Part shown: one piece after another, positions 16,967-26,192 of the stretch
How the letters are laid out: each line of letters begins with the position of its first letter
How positions within the stretch are numbered: the first letter of the stretch is position 1
Assembly: GCF_004348345.1 (NCBI RefSeq)
Contig: NZ_SMJZ01000011.1
Span: 1 to 64,000 of the forward strand
Direction: 5' to 3'
Source of the DNA: Nonomuraea longispora
GTDB taxonomy: Bacteria; Actinomycetota; Actinomycetes; Streptosporangiales; Streptosporangiaceae
DNA length: 64,000 nt
Translations under genes and position numbers: made by a program
The notes under the pieces: model-generated
Databases searched by the model: none
Seen by the model: only the letters and a program-made list of their open reading frames with translations
Told to the model about the DNA's origin: nothing

Positions 16967-17895
16967 GACTTCGCCAGGTTCACGCCGGCCTGGTCCAACT
17001 TGTTGTCGGACGTGCCCCATTTGTCCATGATCTTGTCGTACGCACCGTTGTCCATCAGCTTCTGGATGCCGTCCTTGAGCACGTCGCGCAGCGGCGAGTC
17101 CTTGGCCACGACGGCGCCCTGGTAGAGGTCGTCGAACCCGTTGGACTGCCCCTTGCCGGCGAGTTCGAGCTCGCCGCCGGCCTGGTCCACGAAGTAGGTG
17201 AGCGGCGCCTGGGAAGAGAAGAACGCGTCGGCCCGTCCGGAGCTGACCGCCAGCACGGAGGTGGGCTGGTCCTTGTACGACTGCACGTTGATCTTCGGCT
17301 TGCCCTCCTCGGCACACGTCCGCGACTGGCCCTTGATCACGCTCTCGGCGGAGCCGCCGGCCATGACGGAGATCTTCAGCCCGCACGTGTCCGTCAGCGA
17401 GCCGATCTTGTTCGGGTTTCCCTTCGGCACCGCGAAGACCACGAACTCCTTGACCCAGTCGACGAAGTCGTTGGACTTCTGCCGGTCGCGGAAGTCGCCG
17501 ACGGGCCCGATGGCGAAGTCGTAGCGCCCGGAGGCGATGCCGGTGAGCGAGCTGGGCAGGCCGTCCACCGTGACGTGCTCGATCTTGACCCCGAGCACCT
17601 GGCCGAGCGCCTCGGACATGTCGGCGGCGGCACCGGTCAGCGACCTGCCGTCGGGTCCGGCGATCTCGTACGGCGGGAAGGAGCCATTGTTCACCGAGAC
17701 GAGTTTGCCCGCCTGCTTGACCTTGCCGGGCAGGCGGTCGTGCAGCGCCTGGTCCTTGGCCTGGGCGGCGGTCGTGCCCTTGGGCTGCTGGGAGTCGAGC
17801 ACCCCCTCCGCCTCCTCCGGGTTGGCGCCGCATCCGGCCGCCAGGAGGGCCGCGCCGAGCAGGGCGGCCGTCACCCGCGTCGCGTGCTTAGACAT
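16963..17895 (-). CDS. Amino-acid ABC transporter substrate-binding lipoprotein
   Basis: 310 residues. Lipoprotein signal [22 protein letters not shown] with the lipobox Cys, then an SBP_bac_3 fold: [20 protein letters not shown], the [14 protein letters not shown] loop and SKSNDF-like core, ending with the [19 protein letters not shown] helix. Captures an unidentified small amine or amino acid outside the membrane. The neighbouring nitrilase suggests an amide or nitrile-derived substrate. The ATG at 17895 overlaps the nitrilase gene end by 8 bp. Confidence 0.93.
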   Translation of the reverse strand: MSKHATRVTAALLGAALLAAGCGANPEEAEGVLDSQQPKGTTAAQAKDQALHDRLPGKVKQAGKLVSVNNGSFPPYEIAGPDGRSLTGAAADMSEALGQVLGVKIEHVTVDGLPSSLTGIASGRYDFAIGPVGDFRDRQKSNDFVDWVKEFVVFAVPKGNPNKIGSLTDTCGLKISVMAGGSAESVIKGQSRTCAEEGKPKINVQSYKDQPTSVLAVSSGRADAFFSSQAPLTYFVDQAGGELELAGKGQSNGFDDLYQGAVVAKDSPLRDVLKDGIQKLMDNGAYDKIMDKWGTSDNKLDQAGVNLAKS

Positions 17896-18688
17896 GTCGC
17901 TCCAATCGTGGGTCGACGGCGAAGCGCCGGTTCTCGAGGACGGGCAGGGTGAGCCGGGCGTCGGCCAGCTCACCGGCCGAGGCGTCGGCCCAGAGCATCC
18001 CCGGGGCGTCCCCGAGCCGGGAGCGGATGATGCCGAGCGGGTCGACGACCATGCTGGCCCCGATGTTGCGCCGGCCGCACTCGCCGGAGGCGGCCACGTA
18101 GCAGGTGTTCTCCAGAGCGCGGGCGGTGACCATGACCTCCCAGTGCCATTCCTTGGCCGGGCCGCGCACCCACGCGGTGGGCAGCGCGATGATCTGGGCG
18201 CCCTGGTCGGCCAGCAGCCTGGCCATCTCGGGGAAGCGCACGTCGTAGCAGGTCATCATGCCGACCTTCCAGCCCGCGCAGTCGATCACGACGGGGGCGT
18301 TCGTGCCGGGGACGACGTTGTCGGACTCGCGCCGGCCGAAGGCGTCGTACAGGTGCAGCTTGGTGTAGGTGGCGACGAGCTCGCCGTCCCTGGCGGCGAC
18401 CAGGACGTTGTGCACGCGGCCGTCGCCGGCGGGGACGTGCACGCCGGCGATCACGGTGGTGGCCGAGCCGCGCGTACGCTCGACCAGCCCGCTGACGAAC
18501 GGCCCGTCCAGGGGCTGCGCGGCCTGCCTGATGCGGGCGGGCTCGTCGACGAAGAGCGCGAGCGAGCCCTCGGGCAGCACCAGCAGGCCTGCGTCGCCCG
18601 CCACGGCCTGGTCGATCAAGGCCTGGCAGGTTCTGAGATTCTGGGTCCAGTCCTCCGCGGAGGCGAACTGCCCGACGGCGATTCTCAT
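17888..18688 (-). CDS. Carbon-nitrogen hydrolase (nitrilase superfamily)
   Basis: 266 residues. The catalytic triad of the superfamily is visible: Glu in GLLVLPEGSLALF, Lys in ATYTKLHLYDAFGRRES and Cys in VGMMTCYDVRFPEMARLLA. YVAASGECGRRNIGASMVVD matches the late conserved block. Closest in style to omega-amidase/Nit-type amidases; the exact amide is unknown. Begins MRIAVGQFASAEDWTQN, overlapping the upstream gene by 4 bp (ATGA). Sits between two binding-protein-like genes in the operon. Confidence 0.92.
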   Translation of the reverse strand: MRIAVGQFASAEDWTQNLRTCQALIDQAVAGDAGLLVLPEGSLALFVDEPARIRQAAQPLDGPFVSGLVERTRGSATTVIAGVHVPAGDGRVHNVLVAARDGELVATYTKLHLYDAFGRRESDNVVPGTNAPVVIDCAGWKVGMMTCYDVRFPEMARLLADQGAQIIALPTAWVRGPAKEWHWEVMVTARALENTCYVAASGECGRRNIGASMVVDPLGIIRSRLGDAPGMLWADASAGELADARLTLPVLENRRFAVDPRLERHV

Positions 18689-19626
18689 GCGGCGAAGACC
18701 TCCTCGGCTCCGATGGGTCGGGACGAGATGCCCTGGGCGTGCAGTTCGTCGCAGAAGGCGGCGACCATGGCCGCGTTGGGGGCGGCGCCGTACGGCATCC
18801 AGTCGTGGCCGAAGGTCAGCGCGGTCGTGGTCAGGTCGGACAGCAACCACGGCGTGGTGTCGGCGAGCAGCCGCCGCCGGGCCAGCCAGTGCCGCTTGGA
18901 GCGCTCGAACACGTCCTGTACGGCCCGCGGCAGCCACGGGTGGCGCTCGACGCTCTCGCGTTTGAGCGTCACCAGGTGGATGCCGGGCACGAAACCGGTT
19001 CGCCGGTAGTAGGCGAGCTCGGCGGCGCGGTGGTCGGGCAGCAGGTGGCGCAGGCGGCTGTCCGGGGTGAACAGCTCCGGCGGCATGAACGGCGTCATGA
19101 TCGCGTCGAAGCGGCCGGCCGCGAGCCCTTCCGCGAGCCCGTCGCCGGTCAGCGAGACGTTGCCGGGGAGCGGGCCGGGGCCGGTCCTTTCCTTGCCGTT
19201 TTCGCCGGCGACCAGCGGGCCCACCGTCCAGTCGATACCGCCGAGGTCCACGCCCGCGGCTCTCAGCAGCGCCCGGGTCCAGGTGTTGCCCGAGTCGGGC
19301 CAGCCGGTGAGCCCGATGCGGGCGCCCTTGAGCTCCTCCAGCGAGGCCGGCTCGCTGTCGCGGCGGACGAGGACGCACCGGTGACGGAAGCCGCGCATGA
19401 CGAAGACGGGCAGGCCCACCAGCCGGTCGTCGCCGGCGGCGCGGCCGAGCACGTACCTGCTGAACGAGGTCTCGCCGCCGTCCAGGCCGGGCTCGCCCAG
19501 CACGTCGGGTGTGACGCGGCGCGAGTCGAGGTCGAGGGCGAAGCCCTCGGGCCTGACCTGCCCCGTCACGATCGGCACGAGGTGGTCCCAGTCCCGCGCC
19601 GCCAGCCGAATCCGAATCTCCGCCAC
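18685..19626 (-). CDS. Dihydroxyphthalate-decarboxylase-like / periplasmic-binding-fold protein
   Basis: About 313 residues without a signal peptide. The pattern RLAARDWDHLVPIVTGQVRP, ETSFSRYVLGRA, LPVFVMRGFRH and LKGARIGLTGWPDSGNTWTR fits the type-2 periplasmic-binding fold annotated as 4,5-dihydroxyphthalate decarboxylase or ABC substrate-binding-like. A cytosolic enzyme or sensor is therefore more likely than an uptake protein. The start is uncertain: GTG 19626 has GGGGGG close upstream; ATG 19644 has no ribosome site. First gene of the operon. Confidence 0.75.
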   Translation of the reverse strand: MAEIRIRLAARDWDHLVPIVTGQVRPEGFALDLDSRRVTPDVLGEPGLDGGETSFSRYVLGRAAGDDRLVGLPVFVMRGFRHRCVLVRRDSEPASLEELKGARIGLTGWPDSGNTWTRALLRAAGVDLGGIDWTVGPLVAGENGKERTGPGPLPGNVSLTGDGLAEGLAAGRFDAIMTPFMPPELFTPDSRLRHLLPDHRAAELAYYRRTGFVPGIHLVTLKRESVERHPWLPRAVQDVFERSKRHWLARRRLLADTTPWLLSDLTTTALTFGHDWMPYGAAPNAAMVAAFCDELHAQGISSRPIGAEEVFAA

Positions 19627-19663
19627 AAACCCCCCAAACGACATTAGTTGCCGCGAATTGCGA

Positions 19664-19722
19664 TGAACCATATGTTCAGGGGAAAGGTGAACACAAGACG
19701 ATCTTTGTTGCTGAACAAAGAT
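19664..19722. promoter_or_regulatory. Array of TGAACa half-sites and a 9-bp palindrome between divergent operons
   Basis: Four TGAACN motifs: TGAACC (19664), TGTTCA (reverse, 19673), TGAACA (19688) and TGAACA (19712). The last lies in a perfect inverted repeat ATCTTTGTT-n4-AACAAAGAT (19701-19722). The array fills the gap between the transport/nitrilase operon and the MocR gene, where a MocR regulator would act on both promoters. Confidence 0.6.
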
Positions 19723-19744
19723 TTGCGGAACTCATGGGGGTGGA

Positions 19745-21094
19745 GTGGACGCCGCATGGCTGGCGGAACGCATCGGCGAACCGAGCGCACGCGGGATCGC
19801 GACCGTCCTGACCGATCTGATCAGGGAGGGCACGGTGACCGCCGACACCCGCCTGCCCACCGTGCGCGCCCTGGCCAGGGAGCTGAGGGTCAGCTCCGGC
19901 ACCGTCGCCGAGGCGTGGTCGGAGCTGCGCCGGCACGGCATGATCCGCACCGACCGCCGCAGGGGCACGGTGGTGCTCGGCCCGCCCGACGTGCCGCGCC
20001 CCATCCGGTACGAGCGCATCGGCCACTTCGGCGACCGGCTGGCCATCGACCTGGCGATCGCCTCCCCCGACCCGGCGCTGCTGCCGCCGCTGGAGGCGGC
20101 GCTGTCCGCAGCCGCACACGCCGACCGGCTCAACGACTACACGCGCGAGACGATCACCCCACGGCTGCGCGCCGCCGTGGAGCCGGACTGGCCGTTCCCC
20201 GCGCAGGGCTGGCTCGCGGTCGGCGGCGGCTACGAGGGCGTGCAGCTCCTCTGCCAGACCGCGGCGCTGCCCGGCGACCGGATCGCCATCGAGGAGCCGA
20301 CGGCCGCGCGGCTGCTGGACATCCTGGAGACGATCGGCGTGCAGATCGTCCCGGTCGCCTGCGACGAGGACGGCCCGCTGCCCGGCGCACTGGCCAAGGC
20401 GCTGCGGGCCAGGCCGGTGGCGTTCGTCTACCAGCCGCGCGGCCAGTCGCCCTGCGGCCACGCCGTCACCCCTGAGCGCTCCGCCGAACTGGCCGCCCTG
20501 CTGGAGCCCACGGCGACCCTCATCGTCGAGGACGACGGGATCGGCGCGCTGTCGGTCTCGCCGACGGTGAGCATGGGAGCGCGGTTCCCCGACCGTACGG
20601 TGCTGGTGCGGTCGTACTCCAAGTCCCACGGCCCCGACCTGCGCATCGCGGTCGTCGGCGGGGCGGCAGAGGCCGTGGAGCGGGTGCGCGTGCTGCGCAG
20701 CTTCGGCACCGGCTGGACCAGCAGGATCCTCCAGGACGCGCTGGCCCACCTGCTCGACGACCCCGGGACGCGGGCCGGCGTCGAGCGCGCCCGCGCCGCC
20801 TACGCCGGGCGGCGTGCGCGGCTGGCCGCGGAGCTGTCCGCCCGCGGCGTGCGCACGGGCGGGCGCGACGGCCTGGTGTTGTGGGTGCCGGTACGCGACG
20901 AGCCCGCGGCCCTGGTCACCCTCGCGGCGCACGGGATCTCGGCGGCCCCGGGCAGCCGCTACGTCATCGGCCCCGTGCCCGCCCACCACCTGCGCCTGGC
21001 CACCGCCCGGCTCACCGACGACCCCGGCGAGCTCGCGGAGCTGGCCGACGTGATCGCGCTGGCGGCCACGGGCTCGCTCGGCGCCCCGCCCTGA
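19745..21094 (+). CDS. MocR-type regulator (GntR HTH + aminotransferase domain)
   Basis: 449 residues. The N-terminal winged helix covers about 1-75 (GIATVLTDLIREGTVTADTR, LPTVRALARELRVSSGTVAEAW). The rest has a class I aminotransferase fold with PLP-site features LIVEDDGIG and the PLP-lysine block SYSKSHGPDLRIAVVGG. MocR proteins sense PLP adducts or amino compounds. Divergent from the ABC/nitrilase operon and separated by a repeat-rich operator region, so it probably controls that operon. GTG start at 19745. Confidence 0.92.
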   Translation: MDAAWLAERIGEPSARGIATVLTDLIREGTVTADTRLPTVRALARELRVSSGTVAEAWSELRRHGMIRTDRRRGTVVLGPPDVPRPIRYERIGHFGDRLAIDLAIASPDPALLPPLEAALSAAAHADRLNDYTRETITPRLRAAVEPDWPFPAQGWLAVGGGYEGVQLLCQTAALPGDRIAIEEPTAARLLDILETIGVQIVPVACDEDGPLPGALAKALRARPVAFVYQPRGQSPCGHAVTPERSAELAALLEPTATLIVEDDGIGALSVSPTVSMGARFPDRTVLVRSYSKSHGPDLRIAVVGGAAEAVERVRVLRSFGTGWTSRILQDALAHLLDDPGTRAGVERARAAYAGRRARLAAELSARGVRTGGRDGLVLWVPVRDEPAALVTLAAHGISAAPGSRYVIGPVPAHHLRLATARLTDDPGELAELADVIALAATGSLGAPP

Positions 21095-21136
21095 TCCCCG
21101 TTCCGTCAGGGACGTCCCGCGGACGCCGGTGGCCCG

Positions 21137-24088
21137 TCACGCGTAGAAGACGCGCTCCATCACCTGCCGGGCGCGGCGGGTCACCCGGCGGTAGTCGTCG
21201 AGGAAGTCCTCCGAGCCGTCCGGCGGGTAGCCGAGCGCCTGCGCGATCAGGGCGCGCTCCCTCGAGTCGCGCGGCACGCTGTCGCCCGGCCGCGCCTTGA
21301 CCAGCATGATCGCGTCGCGGATGCGGGAGGCGAACCGCCACGACTCGGCGAGCACCTCCTCGTCCGCAGGATCGAGCAGCCCCTCGGACACGGCCGCGCG
21401 CAACGCCTCCAGCGTACGGGTGGTGCGCAGGGCAGGCAGGGCGCCCGCGTGGCGCAGTTGCAGGAGCTGGGCCACCCACTCCACGTCGGACAACCCGCCG
21501 GGGCCGAGCTTGGTGTGCAGGGCCGGGTCCGCGCCGCGCGGCAGCCGCTCGGCCTCCATGCGGGCCTTGAGCCGCCTGATCTCCCTGACGGCGTCGTCGC
21601 GCAGGCCGTCCTGCGGATAGCGCAGCTCGTCGGCCATCGCCACGAACGCGGCGCCCAGTTCCGGGTCGCCGGCCGAGAACCTGGCCCGCAGCAGCGCCTG
21701 CGCCTCCCACGGCGACGACCAGCGCGCGTAGTAGGCGCGGTAGGAGGCCAGCGTGCGCACCAGCGGGCCCTGCCGCCCCTCCGGCCGCAGGTCGGGGTCG
21801 ATGGCCAGCGGCGGGTCGGGGGCGGGCAGCGACAGCAGCCTGCGCAGCTCGTTGGCCACGGCGTGGGCGGCGTCGGTGGCCTCCCGCTCGTCCACGCCCG
21901 GCAGCGGCGAGTGCACGAACATGACGTCGGCGTCGCTGGCGTAGGAGCACTCCATGCCGCCCAGCCGGCCCATGGCGATGATGGCGAACGAGGTGGGCGG
22001 CGCGGAGGTGCCCAGCGCGGCGTGGAGCGCGGCCTGGAGCGCGGCCTGGAGCGCGGCCTGGAGCGCGGCCTGGAGGGTCACGTCGGTCAGCCGCGACAGC
22101 GCCGTGCCCACCGTCTCGATGTCGACGAGCGCGAAGATGTCGGCGACGGCCGTACGGAACAGCTCCTTGCGCCGCAGCGCCCGCACGGCCGAGACGGCGG
22201 TCTCCGGGTCGCCCGCGTGCCGCGACACCGCGGCGGACGCCTCGCCCAGCAGCGACTCCCGCGAGCGCACGGCCAGCTCCTCGTCCGAGCCCAGCATCGC
22301 CACGGCGTCGGGCGCGTGCATGAGCAGGCCGGTCGCGTAGCGGCTGGTCCCGAGTACGCGCGCCATCCTGGCCGCCACCGCCGTCTCGTCGCGCAGCAGC
22401 CGCAGATACCACGGCGTGCTGCCCAGCTTGTCGCTGACCTGCCGGAACCCCAGCAGCGCCGCGTCCGGGTCGGGCGTGTCGGCGAACCAGCCGAGCATGA
22501 CCGGCAGCAGCGTGCGCTGGATCGCGGCCCTCCTGGACACCCCCGTGGTCAGCGCGGCGATGTGGCGCAGCGCGCCGGTGGGGTCGTCGTAGCCGAGCGC
22601 CTCCAGCCTGGCCGCCGCCGCCGACGCCGACAGACGCGCCCCCGACTCCGGCAGCCGGGCCACGGCCTGCAGCAGCGGGCGGTAGAACAGCTTCTCGTGC
22701 AGCCGCCGCGCCTCCATCGCGTGCCGCCGCCACCTGGCGGTGAACTCCCCCACCGGGTCGGCCTGCATTCCCATCGCCCGGCCCAGCCGGCGCAGGTCGG
22801 CCTCGTCCTCCGGCACGATGTGCGTACGCCGCAGCCGGTGCAGCTGCAGCAGGTGCTCGACCTGGCGCAGGAACGTGTACGCCTCCGCCAGGCCGCGCGA
22901 GTCGTCACGACCGACATAGCCGCCGCGGGAGAGCGCGGCCAGGGCGGGCAGCGTGCCCCTGCGGCGCAGCAGCGGGTCGAGCCTGCCGTGCACGAGCTGC
23001 AGCAACTGCACCGCGAACTCGATGTCGCGCAGCCCACCGGGACCCAGCTTGAGCTGGCGCTCGCCCTCGGCGCGCACGTGCGACTCCACCCGGCGGCGCA
23101 TCGCCTGCACGTCCTCGACGAAGTGCTCGCGGGTGGCCGCCGACCAGACCAGCTCGTTGACCGCCTCGACGTAGGCCGCGCCCAGCTCCAGGTCGCCGGC
23201 CACCGGCCGGGCCTTGAGCAGCGCCTGGAACTCCCACGTCTTCGCCCAGCGCCGGTAGTAGGCCAAATGGCTGGCGAGCGTGCGCACCAGCGGGCCCGAC
23301 CGGCCCTCCGGCCGCAACCCGGCGTCCACCTCCCACAGCGAGCCCTCGGGGGTGGTCGTGCTGCAGGCCCGCATCATGGCCTGGGCCAGCCGGGTCGCCG
23401 AGCGCAGCGCCTTGGCCTCGTCGGCGCCCTCCCTGGGCTCCGCCACGAAGACCACGTCGACGTCGCTGATGTAGTTGAGCTCGCGGGCGCCGCACTTGCC
23501 CATGCCGATCACGGCCAGGCGTACGTCTGCGGCGTCGACCTCGGCCCGCGCGATGGCCAGCGCGGCCTCCAGCGCCGCGCCCGCCAGGTCGGACAGCTCC
23601 GCCATGACCTCCGCAGGCGTGGCCTGGCCGGTGAGGTCGCGCGCGGCCAGGTGCATCAGCCTGCCGCGGTAGGCCACCCGCAACGCCGTCAGCGCGTCGG
23701 CCGGCGGCGTGCGCGCCTCGCACCCCGGATCGGCGCCGACCGCGCGGAGGAGCTCTTCGCGCGGGTCGCCCAGGCGGGGCTCGGCCAGCAGAGCCACCTG
23801 CTTCGGGTGGCGTACGAGGTGTTCGCCGAGCGCCGCGCTGACGCCGAGCACGGCGACGAGCCCGGCCCTCAGCTCGGCGTTCTCCCGGAGCACGCGGGGC
23901 ACGGACGGCTCTCGCTCGGCCAGGCGGGCCAGCGAGGCCAGCGCCAGGTCGGGGTCGGCCACGTCGACCAGGGACTCCAGCAGGTCGTCCAGCTCGCCTC
24001 CCGCCTGGCCGACGAGCCTGGCGGCCCTGGCGCCGTCGGCGAAACCGAGCTTGGCGAGCCTGGCGGCGGTGGATTCGATCCTGGGCAC
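21137..24088 (-). CDS. glnE: Bifunctional glutamine synthetase adenylyltransferase/adenylyl-removing enzyme
   Basis: About 983 residues with two nucleotidyltransferase domains in tandem. The N-terminal one has GMGKCGARELNYISDVDVVF; the C-terminal one has AMGRLGGMECSYASDADVMF. Each carries the G-x-G/S-DxD metal motif, and each is followed by a GPGGLRDIEF or GPGGLSDVEW block and a helical domain. Controls GlnA by adenylylating its Tyr402. GTG 24088 was chosen because the family N-terminus starts there; no spaced Shine-Dalgarno is present and a leaderless start is possible. A 12-bp repeat expands the linker before the second catalytic domain. Confidence 0.96.
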   Translation of the reverse strand: MPRIESTAARLAKLGFADGARAARLVGQAGGELDDLLESLVDVADPDLALASLARLAEREPSVPRVLRENAELRAGLVAVLGVSAALGEHLVRHPKQVALLAEPRLGDPREELLRAVGADPGCEARTPPADALTALRVAYRGRLMHLAARDLTGQATPAEVMAELSDLAGAALEAALAIARAEVDAADVRLAVIGMGKCGARELNYISDVDVVFVAEPREGADEAKALRSATRLAQAMMRACSTTTPEGSLWEVDAGLRPEGRSGPLVRTLASHLAYYRRWAKTWEFQALLKARPVAGDLELGAAYVEAVNELVWSAATREHFVEDVQAMRRRVESHVRAEGERQLKLGPGGLRDIEFAVQLLQLVHGRLDPLLRRRGTLPALAALSRGGYVGRDDSRGLAEAYTFLRQVEHLLQLHRLRRTHIVPEDEADLRRLGRAMGMQADPVGEFTARWRRHAMEARRLHEKLFYRPLLQAVARLPESGARLSASAAAARLEALGYDDPTGALRHIAALTTGVSRRAAIQRTLLPVMLGWFADTPDPDAALLGFRQVSDKLGSTPWYLRLLRDETAVAARMARVLGTSRYATGLLMHAPDAVAMLGSDEELAVRSRESLLGEASAAVSRHAGDPETAVSAVRALRRKELFRTAVADIFALVDIETVGTALSRLTDVTLQAALQAALQAALQAALHAALGTSAPPTSFAIIAMGRLGGMECSYASDADVMFVHSPLPGVDEREATDAAHAVANELRRLLSLPAPDPPLAIDPDLRPEGRQGPLVRTLASYRAYYARWSSPWEAQALLRARFSAGDPELGAAFVAMADELRYPQDGLRDDAVREIRRLKARMEAERLPRGADPALHTKLGPGGLSDVEWVAQLLQLRHAGALPALRTTRTLEALRAAVSEGLLDPADEEVLAESWRFASRIRDAIMLVKARPGDSVPRDSRERALIAQALGYPPDGSEDFLDDYRRVTRRARQVMERVFYA
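22023..22075 (-). repeat. 12-bp in-frame tandem repeat inside glnE
   Basis: TGGAGCGCGGCC repeats four times exactly (22023-22070) plus a partial fifth unit, encoding LQAALQAALQAALQAAL-type residues just before the second nucleotidyltransferase domain. Steps of four codons preserve the frame. Confidence 0.92.
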
Positions 24089-24163
24089 CCCTCCATAGTG
24101 GCAGTTCCCCCACCGCGGGCCGTAGCAGGCTCTCTGTCGTTTCGGCCGGTGGCCGCACACCAG

Positions 24164-24844
24164 TCAGCGGGCGGAGGTCCGCACCACGTCCGCGAACGCC
24201 CTGGCCACCGGACGCCAGATCGCGACGAGGTCGCTCTCGGCCTCCTTGACCTCCGTGTTCAGCTCCTCGGCCCCTTCCAGGGCCGTCTCCCTGGTCCAGG
24301 ACGCGAAGATCTCCGGTGTGGCCTCCGGGTGGAACTGCACCGCCCACGCGGCCTCGCCGAGCCGGTAGGCCTGGTGGGGGTAGGGCGAGCCGGTCATCAA
24401 CGGCACCGCGCCGTCGGGCGGCCGCGTGATGACGTCCTGGTGGTACTGGACGGCCACGGCCGTGCCGATCCCGGAGAAGAGCCGGTCGGAGGCGGCACCG
24501 GGCAGGGCGCGCACCTCGCGGGCGCCCACCTCCAGCCCGTGGGAGCCACGCTCGACGGCTCCGCCGCAGGCCATGGTCAGCAGCTGCGCCCCCAGGCAGA
24601 TCGCCAGCGTCGGCGTGCCCTCCTCGGCCGCCCGCCGCAGCAGGTCTCGGGTGGCGGGCTGCCAGGGGCTGCGCTCGTCCTCCCACGCGGCCGCCGCGCC
24701 GCCGAGCACGATCAGCCCGTCTCCCGGGCGTGCGGGGACCTCGTCGCCCAGGTACGGCCGTACGACGTCGCAGTCGAGTCCCAGCCAGGCCTCCAGGTGT
24801 CCGAGCCCGGCGTCGGCCTCGTGCTGGATGACGGTAACGCTCAT
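24164..24844 (-). CDS. Class I glutamine amidotransferase-like protein
   Basis: 226 residues. Nucleophile elbow TLAICLGAQLLTMACGG (Cys near residue 85) and C-terminal VQFHPEATPEIF (His, Glu) complete a Cys-His-Glu triad. The oxyanion GGAAAAWEDE segment follows LIVLGG. Resembles stand-alone GMP-synthase-like GATases (YxlJ/GuaA N-domain-like) that release ammonia from glutamine or hydrolyse gamma-glutamyl compounds; no synthetase partner is adjacent. Lies 75 bp upstream of glnE on the same strand, so may be co-transcribed. Confidence 0.88.
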   Translation of the reverse strand: MSVTVIQHEADAGLGHLEAWLGLDCDVVRPYLGDEVPARPGDGLIVLGGAAAAWEDERSPWQPATRDLLRRAAEEGTPTLAICLGAQLLTMACGGAVERGSHGLEVGAREVRALPGAASDRLFSGIGTAVAVQYHQDVITRPPDGAVPLMTGSPYPHQAYRLGEAAWAVQFHPEATPEIFASWTRETALEGAEELNTEVKEAESDLVAIWRPVARAFADVVRTSAR

Positions 24845-24971
24845 ACCAGCCCATTATCCGGAAATTTCGGAGCAAGATGCTACATGTCGGGAGGAACCGT
24901 CCGGGTCGGCGGCACGTTTGAACGCCTGCCCGGCCGCGCATATCCGGTCTGAAGCACCGGAAGGGGAACTC

Positions 24972-26147
24972 GTGAAGATCGTCGCTCTCGAGACCGTACG
25001 GCCCGCCGTACAACCCAACCTGCTGTTCGTCCGCCTGCACACCGACACCGGGCTGACCGGGCTCGGCGAGGCGTTCTTCGGCGCGCGGACGGTGGAGGCG
25101 TACCTGCACGAGAGCGTCGCCCCCGTCCTGCTCGGCCTGGCCCGTCCCACGCCGGAACGGGTCGCCCGCCTGCTGACCCCGTACACCGGCTACCAGGGTT
25201 CCGGCGCGGAGACGCGCGGCAACGGCGCGGTCGACCTGGCCCTGTGGGACCTGCTCGGGAAGGCCGCCGGGCTGCCGCTCGTCGACCTGCTCGGCGGCGC
25301 CGTCCACGACGGCATGCCCATCTACAACACCTGCGCGGGACCCGGGTACATCGCCGTCTCGACCCGGCAGGAGAGCGGCAACTGGGGCCTGGCCGCCGGC
25401 CGGTACGAGGACCTGACCGCCTTCCTCACCGACCCCGCCGGGCTCGCCCGTGACCTGTGTGAGCAGGGGATCGGCGGCATGAAGGTGTGGCCTTTCGACG
25501 GCGCGGCCGAGCGCACGGGCGGAGCCGGCATCTCCCGGGCCGACCTGGAGCAGGGGCTCAAGGTGGTCGAGGCGATCCGGGAGGAGGCCGGCATGGACAT
25601 GAAGCTGATGGTCGAGTTGCACGGCCTGTGGAGCCGGCCGGCCGCCGAGACGATCCTGGGCGCGCTGGAGCCGTACCGGCCGTTCTGGGTGGAGGACCCG
25701 CTGCGCCCGGACGCCACCGACGCCTACGCCCGCCTCGACTCCCCCGTGCCGATCGCGGCCGGCGAGACGTGCGTCGGGCGGCGCGGCTTCAAGCCACTGC
25801 TCGACTCGGGCGCCGTCGACGTCCTCACCCTCGACGTCCAGTGGACCGGCGGGCTGAGCGAGGCCCGCAAGGTCGCCTCACTCGCCGACGCCTACGGCGT
25901 GCCGGTGGCGCCGCACGACTGCACCGGGCCCGCCACACTGGCCGGCTGCGTGCATTTCGTGTGCGGCCAGCCCAACGGGCTCATCCAGGAGACGGTCAGA
26001 GCCTTCCTGCACACCTGGTACGGCGAGCTCGTCACCGGCCTGCCGGTCATCGTGAACGGCGTCGTCACGCCGGGCCGCGAGCCCGGCCACGGTGTACGGC
26101 TGCGCGAGGGCGACCTGGCCGCGCAGCGGCACGTCTCCCGCCTGTGA
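24972..26147 (+). CDS. Enolase-superfamily enzyme (mandelate racemase / sugar-acid dehydratase type)
   Basis: 391 residues. N-terminal capping domain (VKIVALETVRPAVQPNLLFV) and a (beta/alpha)7beta barrel. Metal and catalytic positions are suggested by GIGGMKVWPFD (Lys after strand 2), KLMVELHGLW, FWVEDPLRP and PIAAGETCVG, with VAPHDCTGPATLA near the end. Members abstract a proton alpha to a carboxylate; the ELHG and PHDCTGP blocks favour an acid-sugar dehydratase over a muconate cycloisomerase, but the substrate is unknown. GTG 24972 has AAGGGGA upstream. Confidence 0.85.
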   Translation: MKIVALETVRPAVQPNLLFVRLHTDTGLTGLGEAFFGARTVEAYLHESVAPVLLGLARPTPERVARLLTPYTGYQGSGAETRGNGAVDLALWDLLGKAAGLPLVDLLGGAVHDGMPIYNTCAGPGYIAVSTRQESGNWGLAAGRYEDLTAFLTDPAGLARDLCEQGIGGMKVWPFDGAAERTGGAGISRADLEQGLKVVEAIREEAGMDMKLMVELHGLWSRPAAETILGALEPYRPFWVEDPLRPDATDAYARLDSPVPIAAGETCVGRRGFKPLLDSGAVDVLTLDVQWTGGLSEARKVASLADAYGVPVAPHDCTGPATLAGCVHFVCGQPNGLIQETVRAFLHTWYGELVTGLPVIVNGVVTPGREPGHGVRLREGDLAAQRHVSRL

Positions 26148-26192
26148 CCGCGATCCCCCTCAGGCGGGCCGCGCGCCGGTGACGGCGTGGTG

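Noticed and set aside
24857-24871. TCCG/CGGA palindrome between the amidotransferase and enolase-superfamily genes
   Set aside because: Only 4-bp arms; too short to claim as an operator even though it lies in a divergent gap.
21449-24952. 1167-residue open frame on the plus strand antisense to glnE
   Set aside because: It is the complement shadow of glnE, rich in Arg/His/Gly/Gln with no domain; long antisense frames are expected at this G+C content.
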